From Bacteroidales bacterium (GTDB lineage Bacteria > Bacteroidota > Bacteroidia > Bacteroidales > Paludibacteraceae): a stretch of 40,140 bases of DNA. This document shows positions 15,609-25,415 of this stretch, piece after piece (position 1 is the stretch's first letter; every line of letters begins with the position of its first letter). The notes under the pieces are model-generated. The model did not search any database and was not told where the DNA came from. It saw only the letters and a program-made list of their open reading frames with translations. The DNA is taken from NCBI GenBank assembly GCA_012517575.1, contig JAAYUQ010000044.1:1-40140 (forward strand), in the 5' to 3' direction. Made by a program: the position numbers and the translations under genes.

Positions 15609-15650
15609 CAAAATTACAAATTAATATGATTAAAGAAAAATTTCTTTAAT
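15609..15650 (-). promoter_or_regulatory. mdh promoter with a 22-bp palindromic operator candidate
   Basis: TAATTTTG on the minus strand (15616-15609) is a -7 element. A perfect inverted repeat, ATTAAAGAAA (15629-15638) and TTTCTTTAAT (15641-15650) with AA between, covers the -33 region where no good TTTG box is seen. Confidence 0.5.
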
Positions 15651-15728
15651 TATTTTAGCATAAATATTTTTAAGTCGATAAATGACCTATTTTGCGGCAA
15701 AAAACCGGTAAAATTTCGCTAAATTTCA

Positions 15729-15759
15729 TTTGAAAATAAACAAAATAAACGTAATTTTG
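15729..15759 (+). promoter_or_regulatory. Consensus Bacteroidota promoter
   Basis: TTTG at 15729-15732, a 19-base spacer and TAATTTTG at 15752-15759: a full match to the -33/-7 consensus, giving a very short leader before the thioredoxin-like gene. Confidence 0.75.
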
Positions 15760-15774
15760 TAGAATGTTAATTTT

Positions 15775-16920
15775 ATGATTATGAAAAAATTTCTTTTCAC
15801 ACTTATCGTTGTTTTCAGTTTTTTATCTTGTCAAAACAAAAACTCCTTTACTGTGGAAGGGAAAATTACCTCAGCCAAAGGAGAAAAGCTTTACATAGAG
15901 CACATGGGTTTACTAAAAACAACTCCTGTTGATTCCATTGTTCTTGGTAAAAACGGAAAATTTCATTTTTCCGTAAAACGACCTGACTATCCTGATTTTT
16001 ACCGACTGCGGATAAACGATAAAATGATTATTTTTGCTGTTGATTCCACAGAAAAAATTGACATTCAGGCTGAAGCAAACGATTTTTCCTTCAATTACAA
16101 ACTTTCCGGTTCAGAGCCTTCGCTTAAAATCCAACAATTAAGAAAATCATTGATCAATATTCAAAATAAAGTCAACAAGCTTTCTTCCAACCTAAGCCCC
16201 GAAGCTAAGGAACAACTAATTGCCGAGATTGAGAAAGATGTTGAAAACCACAAAGCAGAAGCAAGGAAAATTATATTGGAAAACCCTAAATCGACTGCCT
16301 CTTATTACGCCTTGTACCAAAAAATCAATGATATCTATCTGTTTTCTCCTTACCTGAAAGAAGACAGACCTTATTTTGGCGCAGTAGCAACTTCCTACCA
16401 CAATTTCATGCCCGACTACAACAGAAGTCAAAACCTCTATGCCACGGTGATGGACGCCATAAAAAATGAAAGAAAGGCAGAAAGAAACCTGCTCATGAAA
16501 GAACTTATTGCAAAAGGAGGAACAGGATATATCAACATAAAACTGCCCGACAAAAACGGGAACACCCAAGAACTCTCTAAGTTGCAGGGAAAAGTTGTAC
16601 TGTTAGATTTTTCGTTGTATGAAGCCCCTGAAAATGTGGATTATACTTTTGCCTTACGCGATTTATACAACAAATATCACGATCGAGGTTTTGAAATTTT
16701 TCAGGTCTCACTTGATGAAAATCGCTTTCTCTGGGAAAAAGCCATTCAGAATATTCCCTGGATTTGCGTTCGGGACGAATTGGGAACCAACACACCTTAT
16801 GTACTTTCTTACAACATTTCGACTTTACCGACTTCTTTCCTAATGGACAGGCAAGGCAATATTATTGCTCGTGATTTGGATTTCAAACTACTGGATAAAC
16901 AAATAGCAAAACTTCTGTAA
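15775..16920 (+). CDS. DUF4369/thioredoxin-like lipoprotein lacking the CxxC active site
   Basis: A 381-residue protein with a lipoprotein signal (FSFLSCQNK lipobox). Residues about 24-110 look like a DUF4369 beta domain (FTVEGKITSAKGEKLYIEH), residues 120-240 are helical, and 250-381 form an AhpC/TlpA-type thioredoxin fold (LSKLQGKVVLLDFSLYEAPEN, cis-proline TLPTSFLMDRQGNI). The usual WCxxC after the first strand is replaced by SLYEAPEN, so it cannot act as a dithiol oxidoreductase; a binding or chaperone role is more likely. An alternative start is ATG 15781 (MKKF). It has its own consensus promoter. Confidence 0.85.
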   Translation: MIMKKFLFTLIVVFSFLSCQNKNSFTVEGKITSAKGEKLYIEHMGLLKTTPVDSIVLGKNGKFHFSVKRPDYPDFYRLRINDKMIIFAVDSTEKIDIQAEANDFSFNYKLSGSEPSLKIQQLRKSLINIQNKVNKLSSNLSPEAKEQLIAEIEKDVENHKAEARKIILENPKSTASYYALYQKINDIYLFSPYLKEDRPYFGAVATSYHNFMPDYNRSQNLYATVMDAIKNERKAERNLLMKELIAKGGTGYINIKLPDKNGNTQELSKLQGKVVLLDFSLYEAPENVDYTFALRDLYNKYHDRGFEIFQVSLDENRFLWEKAIQNIPWICVRDELGTNTPYVLSYNISTLPTSFLMDRQGNIIARDLDFKLLDKQIAKLL

Positions 16921-17008
16921 CTGTTTGCTGTAATCTAATTTTTATAGTGTTATTCCATTGTGCGTTTTCACGACTTCGTTCGGCTCACTTTCTCAACAAA
17001 AAAATTGA

Positions 17009-17953
17009 ATGAGAAATTTTATCATTGAAACTGCACTTTCTCTGGGGTTTGATGCTTGCGGAATAGCAAAAGCCGACGCACTTTCCGAAGATGCTGCTTA
17101 TTTGCAATCATGGCTGAAAGCAGGTTACCATGGGAACATGAAATATCTGGAAAGAAATTTCGACAAAAGAGTGAATCCAACATTACTGGTTCCGGGTTGT
17201 CAATCGATAATTGCAGTGCTTATGAATTATTATCCACCCGAAAAACAGCCTTCAGATGCCCCACGAATCGCCAAATATGCCTACAGCAAAACCGATTACC
17301 ATAAAGTGATAAAGACAAAGCTTAATGAGTTGGAGAATGCCATTGGTGAGAAGTTCGGCAAAGATTGTTTCAATAATGAAGTACAACATATATTTGTTGA
17401 TTCGGCGCCGCTGCTGGAGCGTAGATGGGCTGAAAAAGCCGGTTTAGGTTGGATTGGAAAAAACAAACAACTCATCCACCCGGGGTTGGGTTCTTATGTT
17501 TTTATTGGTATTTTGATGATGAATGCCGAAACAGAATACGATTCGCCAATTAAAAATCGCTGCGGGAATTGCAGAAAATGTATCGATTCCTGCCCCACCC
17601 AAGCTTTGTCGGAAGAAAGACTGGACGCAAATAGATGTATTTCCTATCTCAACATAGAATGCAAAACAACAATTCCTGAAGAATTTCAGACCAAATTATG
17701 TAATTATGCAGTCGGTTGCGATATTTGTGCCGATGTATGTCCATGGAATAGGAAATGGACACAAGCCAACCGGCATTCCGAATTGGAAACAGCTTCTACC
17801 ATAAAAAAATGGAACTCCAATCAATGGAAAAATCTTACTCAAGAAGACTTTGAATCAGCATTTTCTGAATCTGCCATAGGTTACGTTGGCTATGACAAGC
17901 TGAAAGAAAACATCGCAATATTGATGAAACCAAAAGGTAATAAAAAAGTATAG
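17009..17953 (+). CDS. queG: Epoxyqueuosine reductase
   Basis: A 314-residue cobalamin- and iron-sulphur-dependent enzyme that reduces epoxyqueuosine to queuosine in tRNA wobble modification. The N-terminus has the family pattern (LGFDACGIAKAD, WLKAGYHGNMKYLERN), the middle has VDSAPLLERRWAEKAGLGWIGKN, and two [4Fe-4S] motifs follow: CGNCRKCIDSCP and CDICADVCPWNRK. It is slightly short because the C-terminal HEAT-like extension of some homologues is missing, which is common in Bacteroidota. Its stop is separated by one base from the stop of the convergent Wzc gene, leaving no room for a terminator. Confidence 0.95.
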   Translation: MRNFIIETALSLGFDACGIAKADALSEDAAYLQSWLKAGYHGNMKYLERNFDKRVNPTLLVPGCQSIIAVLMNYYPPEKQPSDAPRIAKYAYSKTDYHKVIKTKLNELENAIGEKFGKDCFNNEVQHIFVDSAPLLERRWAEKAGLGWIGKNKQLIHPGLGSYVFIGILMMNAETEYDSPIKNRCGNCRKCIDSCPTQALSEERLDANRCISYLNIECKTTIPEEFQTKLCNYAVGCDICADVCPWNRKWTQANRHSELETASTIKKWNSNQWKNLTQEDFESAFSESAIGYVGYDKLKENIAILMKPKGNKKV

Positions 17954-17954
17954 T

Positions 17955-20342
17955 TTACTTGTTCTTTTTTAGTTTATTGAGCCTTTTTTCTAAGGCATTT
18001 TGAGCCGTTTCTCTGTATCTATACTTATATTTTTTTTCACTTTTATATCCATAACCATAATGAGAAACATCATTTGTTCCATTCAATACGGTAGCCATGT
18101 TTTTGAGCTTCTTGGATTCATAAATATGGTTAATAAAGTGCAAAGCTTCTTTTGGCGTATATTTAAGACGAGCGACACAAATTGTATTATCCACCAGCCG
18201 ATTGAGCTGGAAAGTATCGGATACAATTCCAATAGGAGCTGAATCGAGAATGATATAATCATATCGGGATTTCAATTCCCTGATCAGTTCGTCAAGCCGT
18301 TGATTCATTAATAATTCTGCTGGATTGGGTGGAACAGGCCCTGCTAATATAATATCGAGGTAAGGATGAACTTCTGAAGGTTGAATAATTTCATTCATCT
18401 GACAATTTGGATCAGCCAAAAATATGGTCAGTCCCTTATTGCTCTTTTTTATATTGAAATACACATCCAGCATGGGATTACGGATGTCAACTCCAATCAA
18501 GATAACCTTCTTTTTCATTAAGGCAAAAGACATGGCAAGGTTAGCCGCTATAAATGTTTTTCCTTCTCCGCTAGTGGTAGAAGTTACCAGAATTACAGGA
18601 GATTTGGTATCGGCAAACATAAACTGCAAATTGGAACGAACAAGCCTGAACATTTCGACAATGGGAGTAGTTCTGCCTTCTTTCACAACAATACTTTCTA
18701 CTTCTTTACTTAAGCCTATAGAACCAAGGAATGGCGCTTTAACATATTTCTGAAATTCTTTTCTGTCCTGAACCTTATCGTTAAGAAATTCCAAAAGATA
18801 CATAATCAATACCGGCAATCCAAGTCCTAAAATCAATGCCAGTAAAAAAACAATCATTCTTTTAGGAGAAACCGGTGACCCAGAGGTATAGGCAGCATCT
18901 ATAGTACGAGCTGATGGAGTAGTGCTTGCCAGATTCAAAGCATTTTCTTCCCGCTTCTGTAGCAAAAACACATAAAGCGATTCCTTGATCTGTTGCTGAC
19001 GTTTAATTTCCATAAATTGTCGCTCCTGAGTAGGAACACCCTTAATCTTTGAAGTAAATTCATTGTTTTGAGCCATTAAATCATTTTTGGAAATAACCAA
19101 TCCATCTTTTACGCTGGCAATGCTTTTAACAATGTTGCCACGAATAGCTCTGATCTGTTGCTCCATTTGAGAGATAACGGGATTTTGGTCATTGGAGCTT
19201 CTTAATATTCTCATCCTTTCCAATAACGCTGTATTGTACTCTTCAATCAGCCTTTGCAGGGCATCATCTTTAATACCTAAATTTGCAGGAATTAAATTAA
19301 ACTGATTTTTACTCTCGTTGATATAACTTTCAATATAATTTACCAAATTAAGTTGTGTTTCAATGTCAGCAAGTTTTTTCTCATATTCACTGGCCGTTTC
19401 CAGATAAAGTTGCGCTTCTGAGGAAATATCGGTTAAACCATGAGACTTTTTATAATTTTCTACATTTAATTCCACGTCGAGTAATTCGCTGCTGATAAGC
19501 CTTAAACGACTTTCAATAAAATCGGCCGTATTGGTCAATATCATATTTTTATCGAAAATGGCATCCAAATTATAGAGTTCAACCAATTTATCGAGCATGG
19601 CTTTGGCTTTTTGAGGCGTCGGAGAAACAGTGCTAATGCTAATGGCATTAGAATTTTTGTTTACAGTAGCCACACTAATTGAAGCTGCAATTTGATTGGT
19701 TAAGGCCGCAAGGGGATAAGCAATAATTTTTAACTTCTGACCACTTTTCAAAGGGCTATTTACAAAAAAATGAATTGAGCCGACAGGTGTAGAAAGAGGA
19801 GCAGAAAGATTTGAAACCCGATATTCTTCTTCAATAGTTTCTCCGTATTGAAATGAAATATCGTAACCTTTTAAAGTTGGAGACAAAACTAATATTACTT
19901 TATGCTTTAAAGTGTCATTGAAGTTTTTTGACACAAAAATATGAACCGGACTAACAGGATAAACTTCATCATATCTTAATCCATTTTTTAAATAATATTC
20001 CGTACCAAGATTCAAAGAATCAATTACTTGCCTAACCAGCGTTTTGGAAGAAAGCACTTGAATTTCATCTTCAACTTCTTTTGAAACGCCCAGCATACCG
20101 ATGCCGTTAAACATGTTTAGATTAGACAATTCCGGTGTTGAATTTTGGTTGCGAAGCAAAATTGTAGTCTGCACCTGATACTTATTATGAATAATTTTCA
20201 AATACAGAAAAGCTACTATGAAACAAAAAACAACAGATATTACAAACCAGTGCCAATTACGCAAATATTTCTTTATCAATTCCCTGATGTCAATAACATC
20301 ATTTTCAGGAGTATCGGTGCGCGGGTCAATCTTGTTTTCCAT
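17955..20342 (-). CDS. Wzc-like polysaccharide co-polymerase with tyrosine autokinase domain
   Basis: A 795-residue inner-membrane protein. The first membrane helix is at about 32-52, a long periplasmic Wzz domain with coiled coil follows, a second helix at about 505-528, then a cytoplasmic BY-kinase. Walker A TSGEGKT is near residue 587, Walker A' ILIGVDIRNPM near 613, and Walker B is DYIILDSAPIG. The C-terminal tail is a tyrosine cluster (YGYGYKSEKKYKYRYRE) of the type autophosphorylated to control chain length. It works with the Wza-like gene directly upstream. The rest of a capsule or exopolysaccharide locus is not adjacent, so this is an orphan pair in this window. Confidence 0.93.
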   Translation of the reverse strand: MENKIDPRTDTPENDVIDIRELIKKYLRNWHWFVISVVFCFIVAFLYLKIIHNKYQVQTTILLRNQNSTPELSNLNMFNGIGMLGVSKEVEDEIQVLSSKTLVRQVIDSLNLGTEYYLKNGLRYDEVYPVSPVHIFVSKNFNDTLKHKVILVLSPTLKGYDISFQYGETIEEEYRVSNLSAPLSTPVGSIHFFVNSPLKSGQKLKIIAYPLAALTNQIAASISVATVNKNSNAISISTVSPTPQKAKAMLDKLVELYNLDAIFDKNMILTNTADFIESRLRLISSELLDVELNVENYKKSHGLTDISSEAQLYLETASEYEKKLADIETQLNLVNYIESYINESKNQFNLIPANLGIKDDALQRLIEEYNTALLERMRILRSSNDQNPVISQMEQQIRAIRGNIVKSIASVKDGLVISKNDLMAQNNEFTSKIKGVPTQERQFMEIKRQQQIKESLYVFLLQKREENALNLASTTPSARTIDAAYTSGSPVSPKRMIVFLLALILGLGLPVLIMYLLEFLNDKVQDRKEFQKYVKAPFLGSIGLSKEVESIVVKEGRTTPIVEMFRLVRSNLQFMFADTKSPVILVTSTTSGEGKTFIAANLAMSFALMKKKVILIGVDIRNPMLDVYFNIKKSNKGLTIFLADPNCQMNEIIQPSEVHPYLDIILAGPVPPNPAELLMNQRLDELIRELKSRYDYIILDSAPIGIVSDTFQLNRLVDNTICVARLKYTPKEALHFINHIYESKKLKNMATVLNGTNDVSHYGYGYKSEKKYKYRYRETAQNALEKRLNKLKKNK

Positions 20343-20379
20343 TTAATTAAGAATGATACTAAAAGTTCTTCAATAAATT

Positions 20380-21159
20380 TTATCTGGTAACACTGTAAAT
20401 TACGGTAACCAAAGTGGCAAAAGTAGAAATCGTAGACAAATAAAGAGGAATATTTTGAGCAGAAATACTCCTTACTGCATTTGGCTCTACATAAATAATA
20501 TCATTTTGCTGCAAATAATAATAAGGAGAAGTGAACACCTGATCGGAATTAAGATTTAAACGAACAAACTCTAACTTTCCAAAATTTTCACGTATCAACA
20601 ACACATTTTCTCTCTTTCCGTAAACAGTCATGTCGCCAGCCAAGCCCAAAGCATCGAGTACCGTAACTCTTTCGTTATTAATAGAATATTGTCCCGGGCG
20701 AAGGACTTCTCCCAACACGGTAACTTTATAATTCAAAAATTGTATAGTAATAATTGCATTTTTCAAATAAGGTTTCAACAGTTCGTTGATATGAGAAATT
20801 GCTTCCGATTTTGTCAATCCCACCAACTTTATTTGTCCAATGATAGGAAAATTTATATAACCATTTATGTCAACCAAATAAGATTGTAAAACCGGGGAAG
20901 CATAAATTTGAGTAGATCCTGGATTGGAATATGAAACCAGCGGGAGATTGAAAGGAGCAACAGCTTCAGGATCCAGTCCCGAAACCGTAATGGAAAGCAT
21001 GTCGCCGGAACAAATACGAGCCTCATGACCTTTGGTGAAAGACTTGTTAATGGATTCAGCCGATTTTTCATCAAGTCCATAAAAATAAGCTATCTTTTTT
21101 TGAGAAGTGCACCCTGTAAAGAAAACTACTAATAAAAGGAGATAGGAAAAATTTCTCAT
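20380..21159 (-). CDS. Wza-like outer-membrane polysaccharide export lipoprotein
   Basis: A 259-residue lipoprotein (lipobox FFTGC, Cys17). A Poly_export domain spans about 45-135 (ARICSGDMLSITVSGLDPEAVAPFN..., YLVDINGYINFPIIGQI) and an SLBB domain about 140-225 (VTVLGEVLRPGQYSINNERVTVLDALGLAGDMT). A hydrophobic C-terminal stretch (residues about 237-256) could be the outer-membrane helix of the Wza barrel. It forms the export channel for polysaccharide handled by the Wzc-like protein 37 bases downstream. Confidence 0.92.
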   Translation of the reverse strand: MRNFSYLLLLVVFFTGCTSQKKIAYFYGLDEKSAESINKSFTKGHEARICSGDMLSITVSGLDPEAVAPFNLPLVSYSNPGSTQIYASPVLQSYLVDINGYINFPIIGQIKLVGLTKSEAISHINELLKPYLKNAIITIQFLNYKVTVLGEVLRPGQYSINNERVTVLDALGLAGDMTVYGKRENVLLIRENFGKLEFVRLNLNSDQVFTSPYYYLQQNDIIYVEPNAVRSISAQNIPLYLSTISTFATLVTVIYSVTR

Positions 21160-21299
21160 ATTCGGTCATTTTCTACATTTATACTCGAAATAAAAATTAC
21201 AACCAATCGAGTTAGAACTCAATTCAACTAAAAAAAGTTAACGCCTGAAAAATGAAATTATTTTATTATTTTATCATTTTGAAATAAACGGTTTTCAGA

Positions 21300-23165
21300 T
21301 TATAAACTGTCTTCAATCAGTCTGATCTTTTCTTCAATTAAACGGCTTTCTTCTTTCAAAGTATCAATTTTTCGTTCCAATTCAAGAATTACTTTACTTC
21401 CCTTTTGGGTAGTGGAGGTAAAATAACCCAAATTATTTTCATAAGTTGCTATTTCCGAATTAAGTCTTTCACGGGCATGAAGCAATTTATCCCTTTCATG
21501 AATGAGTTTGCTCTGTCCTTTGGTATTCATGTCTTTCAAATTATTTTTGAAAGTATCCAGCCTACGACTTACCCAATCGATATTGAGCTCCTCGTATTTC
21601 TTATCAACGGCTGCACGAAAATCCTTGTAAATTTTATCCTTTTCCTTGAAAGGAACATGACCAATAGTTGTCCATTCTTCAATAAGAGCTTTTAAAGAAG
21701 CAACCGTTTCGTTGGGATGATCCGATTTCTGTAACGAATTGATTTTGGCTATCAGGTTTTTCTTTTTTTCGAGGTTCGCAAGTTCTTCCTCATGCAGGGA
21801 ATGTACGTTTTTCTGTTTCTGATCAAAAAAATAGTCGCAAGCAGAAATAAAACGTTTCCAAAGTTCATCGGAATATTTTCTTGGTACCGGACCAATCGCT
21901 TTCCACTCCTTTTGCAATTGGATGAATTTTTCGGAAGTCTCTTTCCAATCAGTATTGTCTTTCAAAGATTCTGCTTTTTCGCAAAGTTCAACTTTTTTAC
22001 GATAATTTTCTGCATAACTGTTTCTCACCTGTTTGTAAAATTCAGCTTTAGCCGAAAAAAAAGCATCACAAGCATGTCGGTAACGTTCAAAAACTTTATG
22101 ATTGAGTTTTCGAGGTGCAAAACCTATGGTTCTCCATTCATCCTGCAAGGCCAAAACACTTTTTGTGGCTTCTTCCCATTCACTGAAGGTTTTTAATACG
22201 CTAAAGTCAATTGATTCTATTTTTTCACAAAGAGCAGTTTTTGCAACCAAATTATCATCCTCAATCTTCCGAATCGATTCAAAGTAAGTTTGATGCTTTT
22301 TATTAACGACGGTAGAAGCATTTTTAAAACGTTGCCAAATTTCTTCTCTTAACTCGCGTGAAACCGGACCGGTTTCATGCCATTCGTTATGAAGCTTTTG
22401 CAATTGTTGAAACGCTGTAACCACATCTGGTTCGTCCATTAATTTTTCGGCTGCTTCACAAATCTGCGTTTTAGCTTCCAAATTTTTCTTGAAATCATAC
22501 TCTCTGAGCTCATTGTTGATTTTAATTAAATCCCAAAAAGCTTCCTGATAGGCATTGTATTGTTTGAACAAATCCGACAAACTGGATGGAGGAACCTGAC
22601 CTATCGATTTCCATTCTTGTTGCAATGCTCTAAATTCATTAATATGTGTTGAAACATCATCCTTGGCATCGGCAAGAATTTTCATTTTCTCCAGAATTTG
22701 CTGTTTTTTTAACAAGTTTTCCTGCTTTTCTTTTTCTATCTTGGCCAGATGTTCAGTTTTCTTATCTCGAAATTCTTTTAGTAAAGATTTAAAAGTTTCT
22801 TCCAGTTCATCCGATTTTGGAACAAAATCTTCTTCTGCCCCTCCATTTTCGAGGAAAAGTTTTTTCTGATTTTCAACTTCTGCACGATGATTTCTATAAA
22901 ATGCCTGTTTGATGTTTTCCACATCATTTTTCACCTCCTCTACTTGCTTGTTCAGACAATTTTTCAAAGCTTCCATCAATTCTTCATTTGAAAATGCAGA
23001 ATAATTCGAAACAGTAGAAGTTGAAGTTGAAATTGAAGCTGAAGATTCGGTATTCTTATCTTCTACGGCTGAAGTTTCTTCGTCAACAGACAACTCGGCA
23101 GAAAAGTCCTGTAATTCTTTGTCGCTAATTGATTCAGAAAAGTCGGTTTTGTTGATTGAGTCCAT
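21300..23165 (-). CDS. DUF349-repeat protein
   Basis: A 621-residue soluble, strongly helical protein. After an acidic Ser-rich N-terminus (about 1-60) come five or so DUF349 repeats, recognised by W-[KR]-x-[IT]-G-x-[VA]-P signatures: WKSIGQVPPS, WHETGPVSRE, WRTIGFAPRK, WKAIGPVPRK and WTTIGHVPFK. The C-terminal 90 residues are a coiled coil. Large DUF349 proteins are universal in Bacteroidota and their molecular role is unclear. It has a candidate minus-strand TACTTTTG box upstream. Confidence 0.9.
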   Translation of the reverse strand: MDSINKTDFSESISDKELQDFSAELSVDEETSAVEDKNTESSASISTSTSTVSNYSAFSNEELMEALKNCLNKQVEEVKNDVENIKQAFYRNHRAEVENQKKLFLENGGAEEDFVPKSDELEETFKSLLKEFRDKKTEHLAKIEKEKQENLLKKQQILEKMKILADAKDDVSTHINEFRALQQEWKSIGQVPPSSLSDLFKQYNAYQEAFWDLIKINNELREYDFKKNLEAKTQICEAAEKLMDEPDVVTAFQQLQKLHNEWHETGPVSRELREEIWQRFKNASTVVNKKHQTYFESIRKIEDDNLVAKTALCEKIESIDFSVLKTFSEWEEATKSVLALQDEWRTIGFAPRKLNHKVFERYRHACDAFFSAKAEFYKQVRNSYAENYRKKVELCEKAESLKDNTDWKETSEKFIQLQKEWKAIGPVPRKYSDELWKRFISACDYFFDQKQKNVHSLHEEELANLEKKKNLIAKINSLQKSDHPNETVASLKALIEEWTTIGHVPFKEKDKIYKDFRAAVDKKYEELNIDWVSRRLDTFKNNLKDMNTKGQSKLIHERDKLLHARERLNSEIATYENNLGYFTSTTQKGSKVILELERKIDTLKEESRLIEEKIRLIEDSL

Positions 23166-23250
23166 TTAAAATAACGTTATTCATGAATTTCTCTCCCATT
23201 TTAATTGGGATGAGGGATGCTGGTTCTTTTTAAAAACACAATTATATTCA

Positions 23251-23258
23251 CAAAAGTA
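23251..23258 (-). promoter_or_regulatory. Probable -7 element of the DUF349 gene
   Basis: TACTTTTG on the minus strand, 86 bases before the start codon; no convincing -33 box was seen. Confidence 0.4.
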
Positions 23259-23333
23259 TAATAAATATTTAAAATATCGATGATGTACATTAAAAAAAAT
23301 TAAGTTTTCTCCATCAAAACAACTTCTTTGTTT

Positions 23334-24122
23334 TTACTCGTCTTTTTGTTCATTGCGAAACGATATGTAGGTATTTGCCTGCTGAGCGGGATTTATCTGA
23401 ATATCGTTAATGGACACATGCTTGGGGCGGGTAATAATAAATTCCACAGCATCAGCAATGTCCTCGGCATTCAAAGGCACAAGACCGGAATACACTGTTT
23501 TTGCTTTTTCGGCATCGCCATGATAACGTACCAGCGAAAATTCTGTTTCAGCCATGCCTGGAGAAATGGAACTCACCTTAATCCCATATTTTACCAAATC
23601 AATTCGCAAACCTTTAGTAATGGCATTTACCGCATGTTTGGTTGCACAATAAACACTTCCGCCTGGATAAACCTCAATTCCTGCAATTGAAGAAATATTA
23701 ATAATGTGGCCGCTTTTGCGCTCTACCATTCCCGGAACAATTAATTTTGTAATAAACAGCAAACCTTTGATGTTGGTATCCACCATTTGTTCAAAATCGG
23801 CCATATCGCTCTCTTCAAAAGAAGATGCTCCCGCTGCCAAACCGGCATTGTTGACCAATAAATCAATTTTTTGAAAATCTTCGGGTAACGACTGAATAGC
23901 TTGTTCACAAGCACTTTTGTCGCGGATGTCAAAACAAAGCGGAAAAACATCAATAGCATAATTTTCTTTTAGTTGTTGAGCAAGTTGTTGTAATCTTTCA
24001 CCTCGCCGACCGGTAATAACCAATCGATATCCCAATTTGCCCAAACGAAGAGCTATGGCACGTCCAAAACCGGATGTAGCGCCTGAAACAAATGCTATTT
24101 TCTTATGCTGAGAAGTTGTCAT
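23334..24122 (-). CDS. SDR-family oxidoreductase, YdfG type
   Basis: A 262-residue short-chain dehydrogenase. The cofactor motif is GATSGFGRAIA (about 15-25), NNAG at about 92, the catalytic serine is in INISSIAG, and YxxxK is YCATKHAVN. The RxGxR segment after the second strand (TGRRGERL) predicts NADP(H) preference. The whole sequence resembles YdfG-type 3-hydroxy acid (serine/allo-threonine) dehydrogenases. It is the last gene of an lptF-ribBA-SDR run, 30 bases after ribBA. Confidence 0.9.
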   Translation of the reverse strand: MTTSQHKKIAFVSGATSGFGRAIALRLGKLGYRLVITGRRGERLQQLAQQLKENYAIDVFPLCFDIRDKSACEQAIQSLPEDFQKIDLLVNNAGLAAGASSFEESDMADFEQMVDTNIKGLLFITKLIVPGMVERKSGHIINISSIAGIEVYPGGSVYCATKHAVNAITKGLRIDLVKYGIKVSSISPGMAETEFSLVRYHGDAEKAKTVYSGLVPLNAEDIADAVEFIITRPKHVSINDIQINPAQQANTYISFRNEQKDE

Positions 24123-24152
24123 ATAACCAGTTCTTAAAAAAATTAAATAAAT

Positions 24153-25394
24153 TTAAAGTATATCGGTATCTATTTCTTTATCTCCATTGACAAAGCGCAA
24201 AGTATGTCCCATTCTTTCCTTTTTTGTTTGCATATAAAAAGCATTGTAAGGATTTGGTTTAATTTCTATCGGCACATTTTCAACAATCGACAACCCGTAA
24301 GCTTCGAGTCCGATACGTTTAACGGGATTGTTGGTCATTAATCTTATTTTTGTTACACCCAGTTCCTTCAAAATTTGTGCACCGACGCCGTAATCACGTT
24401 CATCAGCATCAAAACCAAGATGTAAATTGGCTTCCACGGTATCCATGCCCTGTTCCTGTAACTTGTATGCTTTTATTTTATTCATCAGACCAATACCGCG
24501 TCCTTCCTGATTCATGTAAACAATAACTCCTTTGCCTTCTTTCTCTATCATCTCCATAGCTTTGTGCAACTGCTCGCCACATTCACAACGGAGCGAACCA
24601 AAAATATCTCCCGTTACACAGGAAGAATGAACTCTCACCAAAATGGGCTCATCTTTTTCCCATTCTCCTTTTATTAAGGCAACATGCTCTTTATTGTTGG
24701 AAATCTGACGAAATGGAATCAGTTTAAAATTACCGTAAGCAGTAGGCAAATTTACTTTTTCGCCTTTTTCTATTAAGGATTCAAACTTCAACCGATAAGC
24801 TATCAAATCCTTAATGGTCACAATTTTTAAATCGAAACGTTCTGCAATTTCCATCAATTGGGGCAAACGTGCCATTGTACCGTCTTCGTTCATAATTTCT
24901 ACCAAAGCTCCTGCCGGATAGAGTCCAGCCAAACGGGCAAGGTCAACGGCAGCTTCAGTATGACCGGCCCTGCGTAAAACGCCTTTCGATTTTGCCCTGA
25001 GTGGAAAAATGTGACCCGGTCGGCCAAAAGTGTCGGGAGTTGACGAAGGATCGGCAAGAGCGCGTAAAGTTGCGGCTCTGTCGGCTGCCGAAACGCCCGT
25101 AGTGCATCCCTCCAACTTATCGACACTCACCGTAAAAGGTGTTGAATGCATGGAAGTGTTGTTCTCTACTTGCATTTCAAGTTCCAATTCTTTACATCTT
25201 TCTTCGGTCAGCGGAGCACACACAACACCTCGACCATATGTAATCATGAAATTGACCATTTCCGGCGTTACCTTTTCGGCGGCACAAATAAAATCTCCTT
25301 CATTTTCACGATCTTCGTCATCAACCACAATCACGAATTTACCTTCGCGAATGTCTTCAATGGCTTCTTCTATAGTGTTTAATTTAATTTCCAT
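24153..25394 (-). CDS. ribBA: Bifunctional DHBP synthase / GTP cyclohydrolase II
   Basis: A 413-residue riboflavin-pathway enzyme. Residues 1-200 are RibB, forming 3,4-dihydroxy-2-butanone 4-phosphate from ribulose 5-phosphate ([33 protein letters not shown]). Residues 208-400 are RibA, opening GTP: the zinc cysteines are in [19 protein letters not shown], followed by NQEGRGIGL and [14 protein letters not shown]. Both active sites look intact. No FMN riboswitch fits in the 21-base gap after lptF, so expression probably follows the lptF promoter. Confidence 0.97.
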   Translation of the reverse strand: MEIKLNTIEEAIEDIREGKFVIVVDDEDRENEGDFICAAEKVTPEMVNFMITYGRGVVCAPLTEERCKELELEMQVENNTSMHSTPFTVSVDKLEGCTTGVSAADRAATLRALADPSSTPDTFGRPGHIFPLRAKSKGVLRRAGHTEAAVDLARLAGLYPAGALVEIMNEDGTMARLPQLMEIAERFDLKIVTIKDLIAYRLKFESLIEKGEKVNLPTAYGNFKLIPFRQISNNKEHVALIKGEWEKDEPILVRVHSSCVTGDIFGSLRCECGEQLHKAMEMIEKEGKGVIVYMNQEGRGIGLMNKIKAYKLQEQGMDTVEANLHLGFDADERDYGVGAQILKELGVTKIRLMTNNPVKRIGLEAYGLSIVENVPIEIKPNPYNAFYMQTKKERMGHTLRFVNGDKEIDTDIL

Positions 25395-25415
25395 AATTAT
25401 AAAAATTTAAGCATA

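Noticed and set aside
17951-17957. Overlap or fusion of queG and the Wzc gene
   Set aside because: The genes are convergent with adjacent stops and one base between; both are full length, so this is only tight packing.
25395-25415. FMN riboswitch before ribBA
   Set aside because: Only 21 bases separate ribBA from lptF; no room for the aptamer.
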